A stretch of 7,027 bases of DNA from an uncultured Verrucomicrobiota bacterium (GTDB lineage Bacteria > Verrucomicrobiota > Verrucomicrobiia > Methylacidiphilales > Verrucolacustridaceae), in contig CAIVGD010000074.1 in assembly GCA_903905395.1 (NCBI GenBank), positions 1 to 7,027 on the forward strand. Direction: 5' to 3'. Below, in pieces: positions 1 through 5,768 of this stretch. The notes beneath the pieces are model-generated. The model was not told the origin of the DNA. It worked only from the letters and a program-made list of their open reading frames with translations, and made no database searches. The number at the start of each line of letters is the position of its first letter. Within the stretch, counting starts at the first letter, position 1. Both the position numbers and the translations under genes were made by a program.

Positions 1-1445
1 ATCGTGGTCAGGATAAAGAGCGCCTCGAACATGATCGCAAAGTGGTACCACAGCGCCATAGCCGCCCCGCCCGTCCTTCCGGCCGACTTTGCAAAGATCT
101 GCGCCATACCCACCGCAAATGTCGGAGCCCCGCCCGTCCTCCCGATCATGGAATTCTCACCCACGGACCGTGCCAGCTCCTCCATCTGTTTCTCCGTAAC
201 GGGAAATCCCAAAGCGGTGATTTGTTGCACAACCGCCGCCGGCTCCCCCCGCAGGTTGATCGCAAAATATTCCCCAGGCGGCATGGAGCAGGCCGCCACC
301 AAGGCCAACACGCCCACACACATCTCGGTGATCATAGCGCCATACCCCACGACTCGTATGTCCGCCTCGCTAGCCAGTAGTTTGGGTGTCGTGCCTGAGG
401 AAACCAGACAGTGGAATCCGCTGACCGCCCCACAGGCGATCGTTATAAAACAGAAGGGGAACACCGGCCCGGCAAACACCGGCCCGCTCCCGTCGATGAA
501 CCGCGTCAACGCCGGCATCTCCAGCTGGGGTGCCAAAATCGCCACGACCACGCCCAAAGCCGCCACCGTGCCGATTTTTAAAAACGAACTCAGGTAATCC
601 CTCGGAGCCAGCAGGAGCCAGATCGGCAGGATGCTCGCCGTCAACCCATAGGCCATGATCGACCACGCGAGCGTGGGCGCATCCCACGTGAACATCCGGG
701 CGAGCACAGGTGTTTCCGCCGCCCACCTCCCCGCCCAGACACATCCGATCAGTGCCAATACCCCAAAGACCGTGACCCACGCCGTCCTCAATCCTCCGGC
801 CCCGCGCATGCCCACCCCCATCGCCAAAGCGAGCGGCATCGTCAGCACGATCGTAAACAAGCCCCAAGGACTTTCTGACAATGCCCGCACCACCACCAAG
901 GCCAACACCGCCATCAGTATGGTCAGAATTCCCAAAAGCCCGATCACCGCCATCGTCCCCGCCGCTGGTCCCACCTCCTCCCTCAACATCTGCCCGACCG
1001 ACTTCCCTCCCCGTCGCACGCTCAGCCAGAGGATAATGCTGTCATGCACCGCCCCACCGAGCACCGCCCCGATTAAAATCCATAAAAGCCCTGGCAGATA
1101 CCCGAACTGCGCCGCCAAGACCGGCCCCACCAGCGGACCCGGCCCCGCAATCGCCGCGAAATGATGCCCAAACACCACCCAGCGATTCGTTTTCACAAAA
1201 TCCCGCCCATCCGCCTGTAGCTCGGCCGGTGTTTTCCGAGATGCGTCCACCGTCAACACCGTGGCCATCAGCCAAGCGCTATGAAATCTATACCCAATCG
1301 CGTACACACAGCCCGTCGCCACAATCAACCAGAGGGCATTGACCGGTTCTCCCCGCTGGAAAGCCACCACCCCGATCGAAACCGCGCCGGCTACTCCCGC
1401 GAGCAGCCACCCCCCACGTGCCGCTGGACTGGGTCGTTTCCTCAT
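1..1445 (-). CDS. cstA: Carbon starvation protein A family transporter (partial, C-terminus beyond left edge)
   Basis: This is an inner-membrane transporter of the CstA family, whose studied members (E. coli CstA and BtsT) take up peptides and/or pyruvate during carbon limitation. The frame is open for 481 codons from ATG 1445-1443 to the window edge without a stop. It shows the family's most conserved blocks: FGHHFAAIAGPGPLVGPVLA from residue 92, LALVVVRALSESPWGLFT in the next third, SGFHCLVSSGTTPKLL at about 342-357, GRTGGAPTFA, and MALWYHFAIMFEALFILTT at about 463-481. Hydrophobic membrane segments run throughout, the first two at about residues 12-29 and 38-58. The rest of the C-terminal membrane domain lies outside the window. 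I see no clear Shine-Dalgarno sequence before the start. The gene is divergent from the 1528 gene, and a control region is shared or abutting. Codons lean to G-ending forms (GCG, GTG, CTG). The family call is very secure; the choice between peptide and pyruvate as substrate is not. Confidence 0.95.
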   Translation of the reverse strand, partial: MRKRPSPAARGGWLLAGVAGAVSIGVVAFQRGEPVNALWLIVATGCVYAIGYRFHSAWLMATVLTVDASRKTPAELQADGRDFVKTNRWVVFGHHFAAIAGPGPLVGPVLAAQFGYLPGLLWILIGAVLGGAVHDSIILWLSVRRGGKSVGQMLREEVGPAAGTMAVIGLLGILTILMAVLALVVVRALSESPWGLFTIVLTMPLALAMGVGMRGAGGLRTAWVTVFGVLALIGCVWAGRWAAETPVLARMFTWDAPTLAWSIMAYGLTASILPIWLLLAPRDYLSSFLKIGTVAALGVVVAILAPQLEMPALTRFIDGSGPVFAGPVFPFCFITIACGAVSGFHCLVSSGTTPKLLASEADIRVVGYGAMITEMCVGVLALVAACSMPPGEYFAINLRGEPAAVVQQITALGFPVTEKQMEELARSVGENSMIGRTGGAPTFAVGMAQIFAKSAGRTGGAAMALWYHFAIMFEALFILTT

Positions 1446-1527
1446 CGTGCTTGTTTAGCCGATCTGTTGTTCACGGCGAGCCATCCATCTGGCTTGCCAT
1501 CCGCTCCGCTCGGTTTTAACAAAAAAT
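1446..1527. promoter_or_regulatory. Divergent intergenic region with an 8-bp inverted repeat
   Basis: These 82 bp separate the starts of cstA (minus) and the small secreted protein (plus), so they must hold promoters for at least one of them. An inverted repeat occupies 1475-1498: arms GGCGAGCC and GGCTTGCC around an 8-base loop, pairing over all 8 positions with one G-U wobble in plus-strand RNA. In minus-strand RNA the wobble becomes an A-C mismatch. The repeat lies 29 bp from each start codon. It could be a dimeric regulator's operator or an RNA hairpin in the leader of the 1528 gene. I cannot place -35 or -10 boxes with confidence. Confidence 0.35.
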
Positions 1528-1911
1528 ATGTCCTTACCTATCCTTCGATATTTCCTTCTCCTGGCCTCCTTCAGCCTTTTCGTCCTCCCAGATGCCCCGG
1601 CCCAAAATTCGAGTAGCCGCACCTCTGTCAGTAAGACCAGCCGCAAGCCCAAGAAAACCAACGACGCCGACGAGCCCTGGAAGAAAATCCCCCTTCTTCT
1701 CGATCGCCCGGAACGAAAGTTCGAAGTGATCGCCCTCGTCAATGCCCCACAGATTTTTCTTTGGGACACGGAAGACGCCATGAAGGAATCTTTACAGAAA
1801 CAGGCTTGGAAAATGAAAGCCGATGCCGTGATTCTTGATCGGGTCGATACCAGTTTCCGTTTCACCGGCCCCGCCGGCGGCGCCAACGGCCGCGCCATCC
1901 GCTACAAATAA
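1528..1911 (+). CDS. Small secreted or periplasmic protein of unknown function
   Basis: I do not recognise a named family. The 127-residue product begins with a good signal peptide: an Arg at residue 7, a hydrophobic core at about 8-20, and a probable cleavage near APAQ at residues 23-26. A Ser/Lys-rich linker (about 27-48) follows, then a compact domain from about residue 55 to the end containing RKFEVIALVNA, an Asp/Glu-rich turn, a helix ESLQKQAWKMKADAVIL and a final strand-like stretch. The pattern 'E-V-I-x-x-V ... helix ... A-D-A-V-I' recalls small RcsF/YbjQ-like envelope domains, but this is a resemblance of pattern only. There is no lipobox cysteine, so it is probably soluble. No Shine-Dalgarno sequence is visible before ATG 1528 (upstream bases are A-rich). 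It is convergent with mqnC. C-ending codons and the signal peptide support it over the antisense frame at 1455-1898. Confidence 0.75.
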   Translation: MSLPILRYFLLLASFSLFVLPDAPAQNSSSRTSVSKTSRKPKKTNDADEPWKKIPLLLDRPERKFEVIALVNAPQIFLWDTEDAMKESLQKQAWKMKADAVILDRVDTSFRFTGPAGGANGRAIRYK

Positions 1912-1947
1912 TCGACCGGGCCGGGGTCCGTAGCCGCAGATTGGCGT

Positions 1948-3042
1948 TTACGCCACCAACTCTGCCGCCGAACCAACCAGCTCATACCTGTTAGTCCTTT
2001 GCCGCGGTTCATATCCCGCCTCGCGAATCAATCTACGCATCTCCTCCAGCGTCAAACGGAACCGGATGCCCGCACTCGAAACCACATTCTCCTCCATCAT
2101 CAGACTGCCGAAATCGTTTGCCCCAAATTTCAGCGCCACCTGCCCCATCGCCGGCCCCTGCGTCACCCAGCTCGCCTGCACATTGGGAATGTTATCCAGA
2201 AAAATCCGGGACAACGCCTGCGTCCGCAGGTACTCGTGGGCTCCAGTCCGCTCCACTTTCAGCACCGTGTTTTCCGGTTGAAACGTCCAGCAGATGAACG
2301 CGGTAAATCCACCCGTGCGATCTTGCAGATCCCGCAACCGACTCAGATGCTCGATGCGATCTTCCGCAGTCTCCACATGTCCGAACATCATCGTGGCGCT
2401 CGAGCGCATCCCCATGCCGTGGGCGATCTCCATGACCCGCAGCCAGGCGTTTGTGTCGCACTTTCGAGGTGCGATCCGTTGTCGCACGTGATCCACCAAT
2501 ATCTCCGCACCTCCCCCAGGAATGCTCCTCAGTCCGGCCTCGCGAAACTTTTCGATCACCTTCTCGAGCGGCATCTGGAACACATCGGCGAAATGATTGA
2601 ACTCCGGTGGCGAAAATCCGTGGATATTTACCTGCGGATACTTCGCCCGCAGATGCCGCAGTAGATCCAGATACCATTCCAGGTCCAGCGTGGGATGGTG
2701 CCCCCCCTGCAAAAGGATCTGGGTTCCCCCCACCGCCACCAACTCGTCGATCTTTTGATCGATCTGTGCCCGCGAGAGAACGTAGTGGTCGGAATCCTTC
2801 TCCGTCCGGTAAAAAGCGCAGAACTTGCAGTAAACATCGCAGACGTTGGTGTAATTGATGTTCCGATCCACGATATAGGTAACTACTTCCTTCCCCCGTC
2901 CCCCGTAGTCTTTCCCCTTCGCTAGATTCCTTCGCACATCGGCCAATTCCCCTAACTGCGCGAGCGACCACTGATAAACCGCCTTCGCTTCATCGGACGA
3001 AATTCTCTCTCCCGCCAGAATCTTTTTCTGCAAATCAGCCAT
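1948..3042 (-). CDS. mqnC: Cyclic dehypoxanthine futalosine synthase (radical SAM)
   Basis: MqnC is a cytoplasmic radical SAM enzyme of the futalosine route to menaquinone. It cyclises dehypoxanthine futalosine to cyclic dehypoxanthine futalosine, the step after MqnB (or the combined nucleosidase route) and before MqnD. The 364-residue length is normal for the family. The 4Fe-4S cluster motif CxxxCxxC is C68, C72 and C75 in NVCDVYCKFCAFYR. Other family blocks follow: GGTQILLQGGHHP (105-117), SPPE (144-147), IPGGGAEI (174-181), ATMMFGHVE (216-224), WTFQPENT (252-259), and LDNIPNVQASWVTQG and LKFGANDFGS in the C-terminal third. These separate it from its paralogue MqnE. The start at 3042 is supported by AGGA at 3053-3050, 7 nt upstream. 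The next gene upstream is divergent, so mqnC is probably transcribed alone or as the first gene of its unit. No other mqn gene lies in the window, consistent with the scattered mqn genes seen in many bacteria. Confidence 0.96.
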   Translation of the reverse strand: MADLQKKILAGERISSDEAKAVYQWSLAQLGELADVRRNLAKGKDYGGRGKEVVTYIVDRNINYTNVCDVYCKFCAFYRTEKDSDHYVLSRAQIDQKIDELVAVGGTQILLQGGHHPTLDLEWYLDLLRHLRAKYPQVNIHGFSPPEFNHFADVFQMPLEKVIEKFREAGLRSIPGGGAEILVDHVRQRIAPRKCDTNAWLRVMEIAHGMGMRSSATMMFGHVETAEDRIEHLSRLRDLQDRTGGFTAFICWTFQPENTVLKVERTGAHEYLRTQALSRIFLDNIPNVQASWVTQGPAMGQVALKFGANDFGSLMMEENVVSSAGIRFRLTLEEMRRLIREAGYEPRQRTNRYELVGSAAELVA

Positions 3043-3322
3043 CCAAGGATCCTAGCTTCCCTCTGGCCCGCCGCCAATCCAGTCCGCGATCAAGCCGGGG
3101 TGCACTTTTTTTGCCAGAAACACCGTCAAGTCCCTGTCGGAGCTTCCACAACTCCCTCTTCATAAAAATATCGCGGCTCACTCTTTACGGAAAATAGTTC
3201 CCAACCAACAATTCCGTGCGGGTGCCTCGGCTTCCGTCACCTCCTTCCCGTTTTCATGGTTTTGGCTTTCAGTCAAAAAACCTCCCCTTGCGCTTGTTCT
3301 TTTTCCAGCAAAGATTCATGTG
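3043..3322. promoter_or_regulatory. Divergent intergenic region between mqnC and a secreted-protein gene
   Basis: These 280 bp carry the leaders of two divergent genes. Read on the minus strand (mqnC leader), they contain the perfect 10-base Shine-Dalgarno sequence AAGGAGGTGA at 3246-3237. No start codon follows at the usual spacing; only a GTG overlaps it (3240-3238). A 21-nt hairpin at 3221-3241 (GGTG/CACC outer stem, CGG/CCG inner stem, 3-nt loop) takes in the last four G-rich bases of that site. Two very short ORFs flank it: 6 codons plus stop at 3257-3237, and a GTG-started 20-codon frame from 3240. A 42-codon ORF (3163-3035) runs into the mqnC start. I recognise no known riboswitch fold and cannot name a promoter. 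Confidence 0.3.
3050..3054 (-). promoter_or_regulatory. Ribosome binding site of mqnC
   Basis: On the minus strand TAGGA (3054-3050) lies 7 nt before ATG 3042. It supports the chosen start and belongs to a TAGGATC heptamer. The same heptamer occurs at the same distance before the M32 peptidase start. Confidence 0.6.
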
Positions 3323-4081
3323 ATGCGCCGCCTGTCTGTCCTTCCTGTTTGTGCTGTCATTTTTGTTCTCCTCCAAACAAGTCGCGCCAACCCCCCTGTC
3401 GTAATTCCTTACACCCCGGATTACGGTGGGGATTATGACCTTTTCGGCGGCGAGAATTATATGACCAATGACGACAACCTGATGCTCGAATCCCTCACGG
3501 CCTCCCACGGAATGTCCCTCCTGAAAAAAACTCAGGCCGCCATGGAAAAGTTGCGCACCCTCACCGACCCACTCCGCTTGGCCAACCTCCGCGCCCCCGT
3601 GGAATTGCAGAAACAGCTCTATCTTATCATCTACTGGCTCGCTGAAGCCGATATGGCCAACGCCGATGTGGAACAAGTTCTGCAGGAAATCTCCCGCCGA
3701 GGGCGCGATCGGGCGACAACAGCCGACGCCACCATGGCCGAAGTCCTCCTTTATAATTTTCACCTCGCCCGGCACCTCGGCATTCTCGGGTTTCCCGGGT
3801 TGGTGAAACTTGCCCAAGGGCTCCCCGCCGTTATCCCCGAGGACGATGACAATGACCAGAACCGCCTCGCTTTTGCCGTCCCAATCCTTCCCCCCGAACG
3901 ATTTCCCGAGATCGCCCACCAACTCTTCAATTACGAAATCTTCGACGGCCCCCTTCCCAGGGCCCATCCATCCGCCCTCGCCCCCAGCCAGATCGAATTC
4001 ATCCAGCGCCTCGTCTCCCGCGGCCTCCTTCCCGCTGATGCCATCCCCACCGCCAATTCCATTCCCCCTACAACCCCTTAA
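3323..4081 (+). CDS. Secreted protein of unknown function
   Basis: I do not recognise a family. From ATG 3323 the product is 252 residues; a GTG immediately upstream at 3320 is an equally possible start and adds one residue. A signal peptide is clear: MRRL, a hydrophobic core at about 5-18 and probable cleavage after SRA at residue 22. The mature part opens with a Pro/Tyr/Gly/Asp-rich stretch (24-46). A mainly helical section (about 50-165) includes KTQAAMEKLRTL and VELQKQLYLIIYWLAEADMANADVEQVLQEI. An acidic run EDDDND (173-178), a PERFPEIAHQLFNYEIFDGPLP region and a Pro/Thr-rich tail follow. There are no cysteines after residue 10, no lipobox and no catalytic motif I can name. A longer antisense frame (4123-3269) has no hydrophobic core and consists largely of Gly, Glu, Val, Asp and Ala. 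That composition is expected when C-rich third positions are read backwards as first positions, so I take the plus-strand gene as real. Confidence 0.72.
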   Translation: MRRLSVLPVCAVIFVLLQTSRANPPVVIPYTPDYGGDYDLFGGENYMTNDDNLMLESLTASHGMSLLKKTQAAMEKLRTLTDPLRLANLRAPVELQKQLYLIIYWLAEADMANADVEQVLQEISRRGRDRATTADATMAEVLLYNFHLARHLGILGFPGLVKLAQGLPAVIPEDDDNDQNRLAFAVPILPPERFPEIAHQLFNYEIFDGPLPRAHPSALAPSQIEFIQRLVSRGLLPADAIPTANSIPPTTP

Positions 4082-4268
4082 TACTTTCTCAGCCATCCCT
4101 TGCCACCTTTTCCAAACAGGCAACCATCCTGTGGAATGTCCTCACATTCGTAATCTCACCACATGAATTCTCTGGCTTCTACGTAAATTCATAGCGATGG
4201 CACTAGAAATTACATCACCCGAACAATCGGGCGGTTGTTCCACCACTTCTTTTTGTTAGGATCGTTTC
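4082..4268 (+). promoter_or_regulatory. Leader region of the M32 peptidase operon, with competing hairpins and a possible short ORF
   Basis: This 187-bp gap must contain the promoter of the peptidase-glycosyltransferase operon. A weak hairpin at 4116-4132 (ACAGG/CCTGT, 7-nt loop) lacks a T-run, so it is not a convincing terminator for the gene before. Nearer the peptidase, CCCGA/TCGGG (4218-4231, 4-nt loop) and GAACAA/TTGTTC (4221-4240, 8-nt loop) share bases and cannot form together. A 20-codon ORF starts at ATG 4197, spans both hairpins and ends with TAG at 4257-4259, inside the peptidase's ribosome binding site. That arrangement resembles a translated leader, but the ORF has no visible Shine-Dalgarno sequence and could be chance. 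No -35/-10 pair is clear. Confidence 0.35.
4257..4261 (+). promoter_or_regulatory. Ribosome binding site of the M32 carboxypeptidase
   Basis: TAGGA lies 7 nt before ATG 4269, which supports this start. The TAG of a short upstream ORF (4197-4259) overlaps it, so translation of that ORF, if real, would interfere or couple here. Confidence 0.6.
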
Positions 4269-5768
4269 ATGCCCGTCATCCCCTCGGCTTACGCCAAACT
4301 CCGCGCCCGCGGAAAGGAACTCTCCCTTCTTGGTGCCACCGGCGGCCTACTCGGCTGGGATCAGGAAACGCTTCTCCCCCCCAAGGGCCACTCTTTCCGG
4401 GCCGAACAGTCCGCCCAAATCGCCGGTCTCTCCCACCGGTTGGCCACTTCTCCTGAAATCGCCCGATGGTTGGATGACTGCTCCTCTGCTTTTCCCGCTG
4501 ACTCCGCCGAAAGCGCCTGCGTCGCCCGTTGGCGCCACGATTACCTCCGCGCCACCCGCATTCCCCCAGCGCTCGTCGAAGAAAATGAATTGGCAAGCGG
4601 CCTCGCCCGCTCCGCCTGGGTCGAAGCCAGAAAAAAGTCCGACTTCCCCGCCTTTGCCCCCCATCTGGAGAAACTTCTCTCCCTCTCCCGCAAAATGGCA
4701 GACCTGTGGGGCTACTCCGACCAACCCTACGACGCCCTCCTCGAAGGCTATGAACCCGGTTGGCTCACCCGCGATGTCACAGCCCTTTTTGCGAAACTCC
4801 GCCCCCGCCTCGTCTCGATTGCCGAAAAATCGTTCGCTCTCCCGCGTCCTCCATCCCGAAAAAATATCCGCGGCCACTATCCCCGCAATCATCAAGAGAT
4901 TTTTCTCCAACAACTTTTACCCAAGATCGGCTTCGACACCGCCGCCGGTCGGCTCGACTCCAGTACCCACCCCTTCTGCTCGGGGCTCGGACCTGGCGAC
5001 ACCCGCATGACCACCCGCTACGATGAGACCGATTTCATGGTCTCCCTTTACGGTGTCCTCCATGAAGCTGGCCACGGACTCTACGACCAAGGGCTACCCG
5101 AATCCCAACTCGGGACTCCCCTCGGCCAAGCCGCCTCCCTCGGTATCCATGAATCCCAATCCCGCCTTTGGGAAAATCGCATTGGCCGATCTCGCTCTTT
5201 TTGGAAAACATGGTGGCCTGACCTCATCCAAGCCTTCCCCGATCTATCCCGTCACAATCACGATGACTGCTGGCGTGCCTCCAATGCTGTCGAACGCTCC
5301 TTCATCCGCGTCGAAGCCGACGAGGTCACTTACGATCTCCACATCCTTCTCCGCTTTGAACTGGAAACCCAACTACTTAAAGGCGATCTCGCCGTTCGTG
5401 ACCTCCCTGCCGCTTGGAACGAACTCTTCGAAAAACTCCTCGGCCTCAAAGTCCCCGACGACGCCCGTGGCTGCCTCCAAGACATCCACTGGTCCCTAGG
5501 TGGCTTCGGCTACTTCCCCACCTACACCTTGGGGAATCTTACCTCCTCTCAACTTTGGCAGGCCGCCAATCGAGACCTCCCCTCTCTCTCCTCCTCAATA
5601 GACAACCGCGACTATCAACCCCTCCTCCGCTGGCTCCGTGAAAAAGTTCACGCTCACGGCCGCCGCTATCCCGCTTCCGAACTTGTCCAACGAGCCACAG
5701 GCAAGGCTCTCGATCCCGAGGCGCACCTCTCCGTACTTGAATGGAAGGTCAAGGAGCTTGCCTCATGA
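4269..5768 (+). CDS. M32 family metallocarboxypeptidase (carboxypeptidase Taq type)
   Basis: This is a zinc-dependent carboxypeptidase that removes residues one at a time from the C-termini of peptides. Family members are cytoplasmic homodimers, and no signal peptide is present here. At 499 residues it matches the usual 500 or so. All family signatures are present: the zinc-binding HEAGH at 265-269 with catalytic E266, the third zinc ligand E295 in HESQSR (294-299), DTRMTTRYDE (244-253), the VEADEVTYDLHI block (348-359) and GYFPTYTLGNL (414-424). The N-terminal part has the expected GLLGWDQETLLP (26-37). Nothing essential appears to be missing. It is the first gene of an operon: its TGA overlaps the ATG of the following glycosyltransferase. 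Its likely role is recycling of peptides from protein turnover or uptake. Codons are very strongly C-ending. Several long frames on the other strand here are shadows. Confidence 0.96.
   Translation: MPVIPSAYAKLRARGKELSLLGATGGLLGWDQETLLPPKGHSFRAEQSAQIAGLSHRLATSPEIARWLDDCSSAFPADSAESACVARWRHDYLRATRIPPALVEENELASGLARSAWVEARKKSDFPAFAPHLEKLLSLSRKMADLWGYSDQPYDALLEGYEPGWLTRDVTALFAKLRPRLVSIAEKSFALPRPPSRKNIRGHYPRNHQEIFLQQLLPKIGFDTAAGRLDSSTHPFCSGLGPGDTRMTTRYDETDFMVSLYGVLHEAGHGLYDQGLPESQLGTPLGQAASLGIHESQSRLWENRIGRSRSFWKTWWPDLIQAFPDLSRHNHDDCWRASNAVERSFIRVEADEVTYDLHILLRFELETQLLKGDLAVRDLPAAWNELFEKLLGLKVPDDARGCLQDIHWSLGGFGYFPTYTLGNLTSSQLWQAANRDLPSLSSSIDNRDYQPLLRWLREKVHAHGRRYPASELVQRATGKALDPEAHLSVLEWKVKELAS
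5751..5756 (+). promoter_or_regulatory. Ribosome binding site of the glycosyltransferase, inside the peptidase gene
   Basis: AAGGAG lies 8 nt before ATG 5765. It decides the start of the glycosyltransferase: the in-frame ATG at 5741 is upstream of this site and would add eight unconserved residues. It lets the second gene of the operon initiate independently as well as by coupling. Confidence 0.8.

Noticed and set aside
4..1164. Plus-strand frames at 4-597 and 655-1164.
   Set aside because: They are antisense to cstA, whose translation matches its family throughout; their products are low-complexity Ala/Pro/Thr-rich.
1455..1898. A 147-codon minus-strand frame opposite the small secreted protein.
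   Set aside because: It is Arg-rich with no recognisable feature, while the plus-strand frame has a proper signal peptide and a folded-looking domain. Some doubt remains because neither is a known family.
1942..1955. Perfect small hairpin TGGCG-TTTA-CGCCA at the mqnC end, considered as a terminator.
   Set aside because: The stem is only 5 bp, it overlaps the mqnC stop codon, and no T-run follows on either strand.
2192..2971. A 259-codon minus-strand frame within mqnC.
   Set aside because: It lies in a different frame of the same strand as an unmistakable MqnC and is Arg/Gly/Ser-rich with no family features.
3269..4123. A 284-codon open frame on the minus strand opposite the 3323 gene.
   Set aside because: The product is mostly Gly, Glu, Val, Asp and Ala with no signal peptide or motif. 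Its first codon positions pair with the C-rich third positions of the plus-strand gene, which makes G-starting codons automatically.
4347..4913. A 188-codon minus-strand frame opposite the M32 peptidase.
   Set aside because: It is a Gly/Glu/Val-rich shadow of a gene that carries every M32 signature.
5741..5764. In-frame ATG at 5741 as the glycosyltransferase start.
   Set aside because: It lies upstream of the strong AAGGAG site and adds residues before the usual GT2 N-terminus; ATG 5765 has correct spacing and the ATGA overlap.
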